Assembly: GCA_963719005.1 (NCBI GenBank)
Contig: CAVRAR010000005.1
Coordinates: 310,001 to 374,000 of the forward strand
Reading direction: 5' to 3'
DNA: 64,000 bases
Source of the DNA: G963675935 sp963719005
GTDB taxonomy: Bacteria; Planctomycetota; Planctomycetia; Pirellulales; Thermoguttaceae
Position 1 is the first letter of the stretch. Each line of letters begins with the position of its first letter. Position numbers and translations under genes: made by a program. The notes under the pieces are model-generated. The model had not been told where the DNA came from, ran no database searches, and was given only the letters and a program-made list of their open reading frames with translations. This document shows, one piece after another, positions 56,421 through 64,000 of this stretch.

Positions 56421-59400
56421 TTACTTCTTCTCTCTGTCATCCCACGCTTTCTTCTTCGCCTTCAGCAGTCGTTCCGTGTAACTCTCCGCCTCCGCCTTCG
56501 GCTGCCCCAGCGACGGCGCTGCCCGTTTTTCCGTTTTTGCTTCGCCGCTCGGCTTGGCGGCATCTTCCAACACCACGGCGTCCACCGGCGTTTCCGGCGG
56601 CGGCTCGAAGCGGGTGACGGCGCGGAGTTGATCGAAATGGTCGGAAACCTCGGCCTTGCGGCTCTGCAACCGCTGCATGTACTCCGGCGCGGCGACTTTC
56701 GGCTGCCGCCGCAAGATCCAATCGCGCGCCCGGCCGGCCAGCGGCGGCACCCAATCGAAATGCACGTGTACCCGGCGGCAAAAAACGTCGCCAAACAACA
56801 CGCAACAGGCCGCCAGCAGGAAATAATGCCAAGCGTCCTGGTTGCTCGTGGCCTTGGGCAAATCGTGGCGGAACGGATCGATCTTCGGCAACGGGTCGGC
56901 CTTCTTGAAATCGTCGGGCACGTCGATCACCTTGCCGGCCGGCCCGTCCTTCGGCACAACCGCGGCGAGTTGTTCCAGCAGCGCGTCGTTCGGCTCGCGC
57001 TCGCGGAACTCGTCGGAATACGGCACGGTGATGCCGGCGCGGATCGGCGCCTGGCCCGTGCCGGGGCTCAGCATGACGAAGTAGCTGCCGGCGTCGCGGG
57101 CGGGAAACGAGCCGACGTATCGGCCCGGCGACGTCTGCTCGATCCGCATGGGCACGGGCTTCATGTCGGGTCCGACGGCGGTGGCGCTCATGCTCAAAAA
57201 GTTGAGGAACTCGTCGTTCTTATCCAGGGCGTTGACGACCACGCGAACTTGCCCGTCGGCGACGTCGGTGGCCACGGTGAATTTGCCCGACCCGCCCGCC
57301 GGCCGCATCGACCAGCGGACCATCTGGCCGAAGAGCTTGTCGTAGAGCGGCTCGGCGGTCCAATCGGTGGTCCAGCGTGCGCCGGCGTCGCTGGTAAAGG
57401 CGACGGCCTTGCCCAGCCCGTAGGTCCAGCCGGCCAGCACGGTGTTGTTGTCTTCGCCGGCCGGCTCGGGCGAGGTCAGCAGGGTTTCGACCAGCGGGCT
57501 GCCCTCCTTCTTAGTCGTCAATACGTATCCCTTGATCGACGGCAACGGTCCGTCGATGCCGCTGAGCATCTCGTGCGAGGGCATTTTGATTAGCGGCTGC
57601 ACCGCGTGTTTGTCCCAGATCAGCGGCCGGGCAACGCGGCGGGCCTCGCGCTGGAAAATCCTCGGCAAACTGCGGGGGTCGTTGACCTTGTAAAACTTGC
57701 CGCCGGCCGTCTGGGCGATGTCGGAGAGCAGGGCGCTCTCGGCCGGACCATGAGCCCCGACGGCCACCGTCGAAATCGTCACCCCAAGCGCCTTCAACGC
57801 CTTGATCGTGCTGCGGGACGGCGCCGACGGATCGCCGTCGCTGATGATAATCAGATGCTTCATGGCGGCGTCGGGCAGCGCGGCGAATCCCTGCTCCGCC
57901 AGTTTCATCGTCGGATCGAAGTCGGGCATGTCGCCCGGCGTCATGCGAGCGAGCCGCGCCAACATCTTATCGCGGTTGCCGCCGACCACCTGCAAGCCGC
58001 GAGCCCAAAGCCACTGTGACATGCCGCTCCAGTGGATGATGCCGCAGTAGTCTTGCGGCCCGAGGGCTTTGATCGCCTCGCGGGCGATCACTTTCTGCCA
58101 GTAGTTGCCTTCGGCGATCTCGCTGGCGTGCATAATCATCGCCAGCGCGCCGCGGGGAACGACCTTGGCGCTTTTGATCTGAAAATCGATGGGCATGGCC
58201 TTTTCGACTTCGGTGTCGGTCCAACCGCCGGCGCCGAAGCTGTTCGGCCCGCCGAGCATCACCAGGCCCGCCCCCATCTGCTGCGTGTTTCGCGCGAGCA
58301 TGGCGATCTGCCCGTCGCTGAACTGCTCGCGGGGGACGTTGGCCAGCAGCACGGTGTCGTAAGGCTGCAATTCGGCCAACGAAGTGAACGTCTGGCCGCT
58401 CGATTGCACGTCCACCTCGAGCCCTTGCTGCCGCAGCCGCTCGACCAGCACGCCGAACTCGCCCGGATGCTCGGGATCTTCGATCAACAGCACCTGACCC
58501 TTGCCCTGGATGTGGGTGAAGGCGGTGGCACGGTTGTTCTGCGGCATGGCGTCGTCGCCCTTGCGGTCGGGCACGAATCGGGCCTCGTAGGTGTAGAAAT
58601 TCGGCGCGTCGATCTTCTGCCGGATCGTATATACCTTCTTGCCGGGCGGCAGCACCACCGGCTGATCGCTCAAGACGTCGGTGTGTCCGCCGGCCGTGCG
58701 CGAAAGCACCAACCGGCCGGGCACTTCGCCCGAGTCGTTTGCCGTGGCCTGGGCGGTGTTCGTGATGACGACCCGCAGATCGAACGGCTCGCCGCGGCGG
58801 ACGTCCGGCGGAATCGCCACGCGCTCGACGATGATCTCGGCGCGGGCGCGGTAGTGGATCGGCGCCACGTCGATGCCCACCCCCGCGCTAGCCAACGCCT
58901 GGGCCTGTTCCATCGCGTTGCCGAGATTCTGGTTGCCGTCGCTGACCAAGACGATCCGCTTGGCGGCGTCTTCGGGGAAGATCGCCTGGGCGAGTTTCAT
59001 CGCCGCGGCCAGATTGGTGTATTCGGGATCGACGAAGCTTTCGATCGTTTGCGCCACTTGCACGTCGTCGTCGAACGGGGGAATCTCGATGGCGGCGTCG
59101 CGGCCGAACACCACGACTCCGACGCGGTCCTTGCCCTTGCGGCGCTGATGCATGTCGGCGTTGATGTAGTCGATCAGCGCCTGGCGGCGCTCGGCCGGAA
59201 TGCTGAACGACTGATCCAACAGGTAAACCACCGTCAGCCGATCGCTGGTCTGAACGATCTGTACTTCGGCCAACGCGAAGATCAGCAATGTTGCGACCAG
59301 CGCTCGCAGCAGAAGCGCCACCCATCGCCGCCACGGCCCGAGGGCCGCCAATCGGCGATAGCTCGCCAGCAGCAACACCGGCACGAGCGCCAGGAGCAGC

Positions 59401-59441
59401 AGGTAGCCGGGCGAAGCGAAGGTTAGGTGGTAGTGAAACAT
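56421..59441 (-). CDS. Large membrane protein with two VWA domains and a GATase-like domain
   Basis: 1006 residues. Two N-terminal transmembrane helices (PGYLLLLALVPVLLLASY, VALLLRALVATLLIFALAEV) precede a VWA domain (LLDQSFS MIDAS at about 74-80, IVLVSDGNQNLG). A beta-rich region follows, then a glutamine amidotransferase-like Rossmann domain (VLLIEDPEHPGEFGVLVERL, MLGGPNSFGAGGW), a second VWA-like domain (HLIIISDGDPSAPS), another helix near 915 (WHYFLLAACCVLFGDVF) and a charged tail. Planctomycetes carry many such proteins with MoxR ATPases; partner assembly is the likely role. Confidence 0.85.
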   Translation of the reverse strand: MFHYHLTFASPGYLLLLALVPVLLLASYRRLAALGPWRRWVALLLRALVATLLIFALAEVQIVQTSDRLTVVYLLDQSFSIPAERRQALIDYINADMHQRRKGKDRVGVVVFGRDAAIEIPPFDDDVQVAQTIESFVDPEYTNLAAAMKLAQAIFPEDAAKRIVLVSDGNQNLGNAMEQAQALASAGVGIDVAPIHYRARAEIIVERVAIPPDVRRGEPFDLRVVITNTAQATANDSGEVPGRLVLSRTAGGHTDVLSDQPVVLPPGKKVYTIRQKIDAPNFYTYEARFVPDRKGDDAMPQNNRATAFTHIQGKGQVLLIEDPEHPGEFGVLVERLRQQGLEVDVQSSGQTFTSLAELQPYDTVLLANVPREQFSDGQIAMLARNTQQMGAGLVMLGGPNSFGAGGWTDTEVEKAMPIDFQIKSAKVVPRGALAMIMHASEIAEGNYWQKVIAREAIKALGPQDYCGIIHWSGMSQWLWARGLQVVGGNRDKMLARLARMTPGDMPDFDPTMKLAEQGFAALPDAAMKHLIIISDGDPSAPSRSTIKALKALGVTISTVAVGAHGPAESALLSDIAQTAGGKFYKVNDPRSLPRIFQREARRVARPLIWDKHAVQPLIKMPSHEMLSGIDGPLPSIKGYVLTTKKEGSPLVETLLTSPEPAGEDNNTVLAGWTYGLGKAVAFTSDAGARWTTDWTAEPLYDKLFGQMVRWSMRPAGGSGKFTVATDVADGQVRVVVNALDKNDEFLNFLSMSATAVGPDMKPVPMRIEQTSPGRYVGSFPARDAGSYFVMLSPGTGQAPIRAGITVPYSDEFREREPNDALLEQLAAVVPKDGPAGKVIDVPDDFKKADPLPKIDPFRHDLPKATSNQDAWHYFLLAACCVLFGDVFCRRVHVHFDWVPPLAGRARDWILRRQPKVAAPEYMQRLQSRKAEVSDHFDQLRAVTRFEPPPETPVDAVVLEDAAKPSGEAKTEKRAAPSLGQPKAEAESYTERLLKAKKKAWDDREKK

Positions 59442-59448
59442 GCGGGTA

Positions 59449-59504
59449 AATGACGAAGCTCGAATGACGAATGACGAAAGAATGACGAAATTCGAATGAC
59501 GAAT
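59449..59504. repeat. Family M repeat, left of the four-helix-bundle gene
   Basis: Units of AATGACGAA(AG/TTCG) repeated five times. The inverted counterpart is at 59932-59990. Confidence 0.7.
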
Positions 59505-59559
59505 GGACAATAGATCCGGCGTGAATGGGAAAGAACGAAGAATGTCTGCATTGTCGAAC

Positions 59560-59913
59560 TCACTTCTTTCGCCAGATCGCGGAAAAGATCAAGTGAAGCT
59601 CCTTTGCTTCTTGCCAAAGCGGTCTCGCTTCCTTCTTTGCGGCGTCTTCGGCGGCGGCGATCATGCGAAGCCAGTATTTCGACTCGCGGGCCTCCTTTTT
59701 GCAGATGCTGATCATGTGGCGGAAATCCTTCTTTGACACCGCGTCGTCGGCTTCGCAATAGTTGGCTCCCACGCTCGTCCCCGAACGCACTAACTGGCCA
59801 ATCAGCGGGATCGTGACAACATTGTGCGGAATCCGTTTGACAAACGCAATAACGCTTTCGCCAAACCGCGCCGTTCGCTCCTCCAAGTCATACGGTTTTT
59901 TGTCGGCGTCCAT
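59560..59913 (-). CDS. Four-helix-bundle protein (23S rRNA IVP-like)
   Basis: 117 residues of the TIGR02436-type four-helix-bundle family: YDLEERTARFGESVIAFVKRIP, QLVRSGTSVGANYCEADDAVS, KKDFRHMISICKKEARESKYWL. These proteins are often encoded inside rRNA intervening sequences, but also occur elsewhere, as here; function is unknown. Start at 59913. Family M repeats in opposite orientation lie on each side of the gene. Confidence 0.85.
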   Translation of the reverse strand: MDADKKPYDLEERTARFGESVIAFVKRIPHNVVTIPLIGQLVRSGTSVGANYCEADDAVSKKDFRHMISICKKEARESKYWLRMIAAAEDAAKKEARPLWQEAKELHLIFSAIWRKK

Positions 59914-59931
59914 TGCGCTGCGTCCGTCGGG

Positions 59932-59990
59932 TTCTTCGTCATTCGAGCTTCGTGCTTCTTTCGTCATTCGTCATTCGTGCTTCGTCATTC
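59932..59990. repeat. Family M repeat, right of the four-helix-bundle gene
   Basis: Units of TTCGTCATTCG repeated, the reverse orientation of 59449-59504. Directly follows the start of the four-helix-bundle gene and precedes the NHL gene stop. Confidence 0.7.
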
Positions 59991-59996
59991 CCCCGG

Positions 59997-60929
59997 CTAC
60001 ATCTTCAACACCTGTACCCGATGGTTCCCGGTATCCAGCACGTAAATCGTTCTCCGGCTATCGCGGACGATCGCCCAGGGGTTGGAGAATTGCCCCTCGT
60101 CGCGGCCCTCGACGCCGAAACAGCCCAACGAGTGGCCGTCGCGGGTGAATTTTTGCACCCTGTGGTTGCCGAACTCGCAGACGTAGATCGTATCGTCGTC
60201 GCCCAGCGCCAAGTCGTAAGGATAGTACATTTGGCCCGGCTCGCTGCCTTCTTTTCCCCACGAGTTTAGCAGCTTGCCGTCGGTGTCGAAGACTTGGATG
60301 CGGTGGTTGCAGGCGTCGGTCACCCAGATGTGATCGTGGGCATCGACCGCCATTTTCTGCGGGCGGATGAATTGGCCGGGCTCGCTGCCGTGGCCGCCCC
60401 ATTGGCGAATGAACTTGCCCTCGGGCGTGAACTTCTGAATCCGGTCGAACTCGCCGTATTCGGAGACGTAGAAGTTGCCGGCCGAATCGTGGACCACGGA
60501 GGTGACCAGCCCGAACTGTCCCGGCTTGTCCCCCTTCTTGCCGCCGAAGGTCCGCAGCAGTTTGCCGTCGGGCGAGTAGACCAGCACGCGGTAGTAATGG
60601 GTATCGGCCACCCAAACGCTGCCGTCGGGGCCGATCGACATCCCCGTCGGTTTGCCGATGGCATGATCGGGGGTGTGCCAGCCGCGGAGGAAATGGCCTT
60701 CGCTGTCGAAGACCTGGATTCTGGCGGTCATATCGACGATGTAGAGGCGATCTTCGCGGTCGATGGCCATCGCCCTGGGCTTCTGAAATCGGCCGTCGGA
60801 GATTCCGCGTCGCCCCCAGACCGCCTTCAACTGCCCGATCGAAGTCCGGTCGCGGTCGCAGCCTTGCACGGCAGCCAGAGCAGCAACAAAAACGATCCAG
60901 AAAGTTCGCTGTGGACGGCTGTGAAACAT
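59997..60929 (-). CDS. NHL-repeat beta-propeller lipoprotein
   Basis: 310 residues. Signal with lipobox (FVAALAAVQGC, lipidated C24). Six NHL repeats follow, e.g. RFQKPRAMAIDREDRLYIVD, KPTGMSIGPDGSVWVADTHYYRV, FIRPQKMAVDAHDHIWVTD and MYYPYDLALGDDDTIYVCE. A propeller for protein or ligand binding at the membrane surface. No enzymatic residues recognised. Confidence 0.87.
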   Translation of the reverse strand: MFHSRPQRTFWIVFVAALAAVQGCDRDRTSIGQLKAVWGRRGISDGRFQKPRAMAIDREDRLYIVDMTARIQVFDSEGHFLRGWHTPDHAIGKPTGMSIGPDGSVWVADTHYYRVLVYSPDGKLLRTFGGKKGDKPGQFGLVTSVVHDSAGNFYVSEYGEFDRIQKFTPEGKFIRQWGGHGSEPGQFIRPQKMAVDAHDHIWVTDACNHRIQVFDTDGKLLNSWGKEGSEPGQMYYPYDLALGDDDTIYVCEFGNHRVQKFTRDGHSLGCFGVEGRDEGQFSNPWAIVRDSRRTIYVLDTGNHRVQVLKM

Positions 60930-61045
60930 GATGCACGAATCGCGTCGATGGTCGGCCCGATAACCCCTTCAGCGTACCCGGTCTGCGAGGTTGACACCAG
61001 ATGGCGGCGATGATCTGGAAGTCCCACTCCCCCTCCGATCTCGGG

Positions 61046-61075
61046 TTGACGGCTGGGCGTAACGGCCGATAGAAT
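61046..61075 (+). promoter_or_regulatory. Candidate promoter of the tsaC-rpiB operon
   Basis: TTGACG at 61046-61051, 18-bp spacer, TAGAAT at 61070-61075, about 50 bases before the ATG. Confidence 0.5.
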
Positions 61076-61123
61076 AAGATATTAGGGCGATTGCGGGGAT
61101 GTCTGAGACAGTCAGGCCGAAGT

Positions 61124-62246
61124 ATGCCGCCAGCGGTGATTGATCTGCAAAACGCAGAGGATTGGCGCGACGTGGTGCATTGCGCCGTGCAGACTCTGGC
61201 GGAAGGGGGACGTCGTGGCGCTGCCCACCGAAACAGTCTACGGTCTGGCAGCCAGCGCTTTGGACGAGGACGCCGTCGGCCGGTTGCTGGCGATGAAGGG
61301 CCGGGCGGAGAGCAAACCGTTGACGCTGGCGATCAAGAGCGCCGACGAGGCCCGCGACTACGCCCCGGATTTGTGCCCTTTGGGCCGGCGGCTTGCGCGA
61401 CGATGCTGGCCCGGGCCGGTCACGCTGGTGGTCGACGATTCGCACCCCGAGAGCCTCGTGCGTCAACTGCCGCCGGGCGTGCGGCAGGCGGTTTCGCCCC
61501 AGCAGTCGATCGGCCTGCGCGTGCCCGGCCATCCGATGATTCTCGCCGTGTTGCGGATGCTGGCCGGCCCGTTGGCCCTGACCAGCGCCAACCGCTCCGG
61601 GATGCCCGAGGCCGTCACCGCCAGGAAAATCATCGACGTTTTCGGCGACCACGTCAGTCTCGTGGTGGACGACGGGCCGTGCCGATTCGGCCAGCCGTCG
61701 TCGGTCGTCCGCGTGGCCAAGGGGCAATACGAAATCCTTCGGGCGGGCGTCGTGCCCGAGCGGACTTTGCAGCGGCTCTCCAGCCTGCTGGTGTTGTTTG
61801 TATGCACGGGCAACACCTGCCGCAGTCCGATGGCCGAACTGCTCTGCCGCGACATGCTCGCCAAGCGGCTCGGCTGCACGATCGACGAGTTGGAGGATCG
61901 CGGCGTGCTGGTGATGTCGGCCGGCATTGCGGCCGAGGAGGGCGGAAGGGCCACCGCCGAAGCGATCGAGGTCATGTCCGACCTCGGGCTCGATCTTGGC
62001 GGGCACGAAACGCAGCCGCTCAGCGAACCGTTGGCACGCCACGCCGACGTGATCTACGCCATGACCCGCTCTCACCGCGAGGCCATCGTGACGCAGTGGC
62101 CCTCGGCCGCCGAGCGCACGGAAGTGCTCTCGGCCGACGGCGGCGACATCTGCGATCCCATCGGCGGGCCGATCGAACGTTATCGCTGTTGCGCCGACAA
62201 ACTGCGCGCGGAGTTAAAAACAAGGATCAACCAATTGGAGCTATGA
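61124..62246 (+). CDS. TsaC/Sua5 threonylcarbamoyl-AMP synthase fused to YwlE-like phosphatase, one frameshift
   Basis: About 373 residues after repair. The N-terminal part (1-205) is YrdC/Sua5: VVALPTETVYGLAASA, KGRAESKPLTL, CWPGPVTLVV, GLRVPGHP and TSANRSG, making the threonylcarbamoyl-AMP of tRNA t6A. The C-terminal part starts FVCTGNTCRSPMAELL, the P-loop of low-molecular-weight phosphatases. The Thr in CTGNTCR is typical of protein-arginine phosphatase YwlE rather than tyrosine phosphatases (Ile there). DPIGGPIERY carries the general-acid region. An extra G near 61205 breaks the frame after TLAEG; length fits one inserted base. The stop overlaps the rpiB start (ATGA). Confidence 0.9.
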
Positions 62247-62716
62247 CCATGCGAGTCGCCATCGGTGCCGACCACCGCGGTTTTTCCATTCGCGTGAAAC
62301 TCGTGGAGCTGGTCCGGCAGTTGGGCCACGAGGTGATCGACGTGGGCTCGTTTTCGCCCGACGCCGTCGATTATCCCGACATCGCCGCCGACGTTGCCCA
62401 CAAGGTCAGTCGCGGCGAGGTCGATCGCGGAATCCTCGTGTGCGGGACCGGGCTGGGCATGTGCATCGCGGCCAACAAGGTACATGGCGTTCGCGCGGCC
62501 CCTTGCCACGACGACATCACCGCCGAAATGAGCCGCCGCCACAACGACTCGAACATCCTCTGCCTTTCGGCCGACATGCTGGGCGAGCGTCTGATCGACC
62601 GCATGGTCGAGATCTGGCTCAGCACGCCTTTCGAGGGCGGCCGCCATGCCCGCCGCGTCGGCAAGATCACCGAGCTCGAACACGAAGTCGAAGCGGAGCA
62701 ACAGGCGAAAGGGTGA
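62243..62716 (+). CDS. rpiB: Ribose-5-phosphate isomerase B
   Basis: 157 residues, RpiB/LacAB family: VAIGADHRGFSIRVKLVELV, VIDVGSFSPDAVDYPDIA, GILVCGTGLGMCIAANKV (active-site Cys), HDDITAEMSRRHNDSNILCL. Interconverts ribose-5-P and ribulose-5-P. It directly follows the TsaC-YwlE fusion, as ywlF follows ywlC-ywlE in Bacillus subtilis. A second ATG two codons in is an alternative start. Confidence 0.96.
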   Translation: MTMRVAIGADHRGFSIRVKLVELVRQLGHEVIDVGSFSPDAVDYPDIAADVAHKVSRGEVDRGILVCGTGLGMCIAANKVHGVRAAPCHDDITAEMSRRHNDSNILCLSADMLGERLIDRMVEIWLSTPFEGGRHARRVGKITELEHEVEAEQQAKG

Positions 62717-63084
62717 GGGTCCGGGCCCATTGTCGGCGTGGTGGCCCACGGGAAGAAGAGACTCTGCAACACGCTCTTCGGCGGGGCCGGCGTCTTGCCC
62801 GCCACGTGTGCCGCACCTCTCCCGGCAGGCAAGAATCTCTGCCCTGGCCGCAGCTAATCGGCGTTTTGCCCCTCTACGGTAGTGCTGCCCTCTCGCTGAA
62901 AGAGAGCGATTTCCGTGTTTTTGCAGGCCGAGATGACAATTTCTTGACGCGGTTTTCCGGTCTATTTAGAATGGAGATTATCTAGCCCTTTTGCGGGGGA
63001 CAGCCGGAATTCACAAGTTTTTGCCCGCGCAGGCGTTTACTATCTGGGGACTCACTCTCTTATCTCAAACGAGGACTGCCGCCA
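62717..63084. other. Intergenic region with promoter for the cyclophilin gene
   Basis: About 370 bases. Contains the promoter-like pair at 62944-62972; the rest shows no coding sequence I can support and no palindrome of the families listed. Confidence 0.45.
62944..62972 (+). promoter_or_regulatory. Candidate promoter of the secreted cyclophilin gene
   Basis: TTGACG at 62944-62949, 17-bp spacer, TAGAAT at 62967-62972. It lies about 112 bases before the ATG, leaving a longish leader. Confidence 0.5.
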
Positions 63085-64000
63085 ATGTCGTCGACTCGCC
63101 GTACATCGTATTTGTCTAAGAAGCATGGTCGCTCGACCGGTTTGAACGTGAGGAGAGCAATGGGCGCGTCGTGGCGCCAGTCCCTGCGCGCTAGATCGTT
63201 GCGGGTCGAGCCGCTGGAAGATCGTCGTCTGTTAAGCATGACGGTCGGAATTGGCGCGCCGGTGCTGGCCGTGTTCGCCGATCCGACAGCCACGGCTGCA
63301 ACGACCTTTTCGACCCACAGCACGAATCCCGACGTGACGGCGACCGTGCTGCATACCAGCGAAATGTTGAAGATGCAGGTCCACACGGTCAACGCCAACG
63401 GTACGACCGGCGTCAGCGGCGAGATGGATTTTCTGCTACTGGACGATTACGCGCCGGCCAACATCGCACACATTACAGCTCTGGCGAATTCGGGTTTCTA
63501 CAACGGGCTGACGTTTGAACGAATCGTGCAGGATTTCATTCAGGGCGGCGATCCCTCCGGCAACGGCGGCAGCGGTCCCAACCACGCACTGGTCACGCAG
63601 GACGACGAATTCAACGCCGACATGCGTTTCACTTCCTCCGGCCTGCTCGCTTTGACGAACAATGGACCCTACGTCAACCCCGGCAGCAGACCGGATACGA
63701 ACGACTGCCAGTTCTTCGTCACCTCCAACGCCTACCGAGACGGCGACTTCCAGTACACGATTATCGGCAAGCTCGTTACCAACGACAGTCTCCGCCAGGC
63801 GATCGACGGCGTTCCCGTGGTAGACAACGGGAGCGGCGAGATCAGCAAACCGGTCAACGCTCCGATCATCGACTCGGTAAGCGTCGTCTCCAACCCCAAC
63901 ACCTACGGCCTGGTAATGCTCAAGGCGGGAACGACAGCGACGGCCAACGAGACCAGCAGCGTCACCGTCACCGCTAGCACCGGATCCGTGACATTGACCG
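63085..64000 (+). CDS. Secreted cyclophilin-type peptidyl-prolyl isomerase, 5' part
   Basis: 305 codons are open to the window edge. The basic N terminus contains VEPLEDRRLLS at 41-51, the motif found at the start of many large planctomycete exported proteins. A cyclophilin domain follows (about 95-260): NIAHITALANSGFYNGLTFERIV, FIQGGDPSG, then FFVTSNAYRDGDFQYTIIGKLV. It catalyses proline isomerisation, probably in the periplasm or cell surface. After 260 a Thr/Ser-rich stretch begins, suggesting a long multidomain surface protein. ATG at 63085; no stop in the window. Confidence 0.8.
   Translation, partial: MSSTRRTSYLSKKHGRSTGLNVRRAMGASWRQSLRARSLRVEPLEDRRLLSMTVGIGAPVLAVFADPTATAATTFSTHSTNPDVTATVLHTSEMLKMQVHTVNANGTTGVSGEMDFLLLDDYAPANIAHITALANSGFYNGLTFERIVQDFIQGGDPSGNGGSGPNHALVTQDDEFNADMRFTSSGLLALTNNGPYVNPGSRPDTNDCQFFVTSNAYRDGDFQYTIIGKLVTNDSLRQAIDGVPVVDNGSGEISKPVNAPIIDSVSVVSNPNTYGLVMLKAGTTATANETSSVTVTASTGSVTLT

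Noticed and set aside
58032..59426. 464-residue open frame opposite the VWA protein
   Set aside because: Antisense shadow of a well-supported gene; no domain seen.
59560..59913. An rRNA intervening sequence, suggested by the four-helix-bundle gene
   Set aside because: No rRNA sequence on either side.

Overview
The window reads as a piece of a planctomycete chromosome, probably Pirellulales-like and perhaps from a metagenome. The base composition is GC-rich. A secreted protein at the right end carries the N-terminal VEPLEDRRLLS motif typical of planctomycete exported proteins. There are MJ0042-type zinc-finger membrane proteins, a MoxR ATPase near a large double-VWA membrane protein, a PPi-type phosphofructokinase and the hpnCDE squalene pathway. 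I see no rRNA, tRNA, CRISPR array or prophage.

Layout. 0-2 kb: a type II restriction-modification operon with a NotI-family endonuclease and its methyltransferase. 2-7.7 kb: an orphan HydB/NuoF-like flavoprotein, recA, a HEPN-MNT pair and a Tat-exported sugar isomerase-like protein. 7.8-13 kb: accessory DNA with an IS3-family element, a membrane-anchored GIY-YIG-like pair, a Uma2 protein and a ParD-like antitoxin. 13-23.6 kb: asnS, an alpha/beta hydrolase with a secreted TPR protein, a BtuFCD/Fec-type metal uptake operon, a zinc-finger/HEAT membrane protein and larB. 24-30.8 kb: outer-membrane proteins, a C39-type peptidase, HicBA, a cupin and a nuclease-like protein of unknown function. 31-40.6 kb: an M24 peptidase, accBC, PPi-PFK, a cysteine synthase-like enzyme and cysteine desulfidase, an RmlC-like epimerase, Nmad3 and a C_GCAxxG_C_C protein. 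40.7-48 kb: an enolase-superfamily enzyme and ispH, divergent from hpnC-hpnD-hpnE, then a glycosyltransferase. IspH (IPP/DMAPP) and HpnCDE (squalene) lie on one pathway. 47.8-64 kb: a LolD/FtsX-type exporter, alkaline phosphatase, MoxR and VWA proteins, a RAYT transposase with REP palindromes, an NHL lipoprotein, a TsaC-arginine-phosphatase fusion with rpiB, and a secreted cyclophilin cut by the window end.

The most unusual feature is the density of dispersed palindromic elements of 20-100 bp. I can group them into more than a dozen families with over thirty copies. Several sit inside protein-coding genes and are translated in frame (ispH, an alpha/beta hydrolase, a sugar isomerase, hpnE, larB, a glycosyltransferase, an FtsX-type permease, the end of a metal-binding protein). 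One 23-bp palindrome occurs identically in larB and in the permease but is read in different frames, so the sharing is at DNA level. A RAYT gene with a changed HUH motif, flanked by inverted REP sequences, is a possible relative of the mobilising machinery.

About two dozen single-base frameshifts break genes that should be essential or intact (asnS, ispH, hpnD, pfp and others). Their number and nature suggest residual long-read sequencing errors rather than gene decay. I annotate these genes as full-length CDS and note the shift positions.
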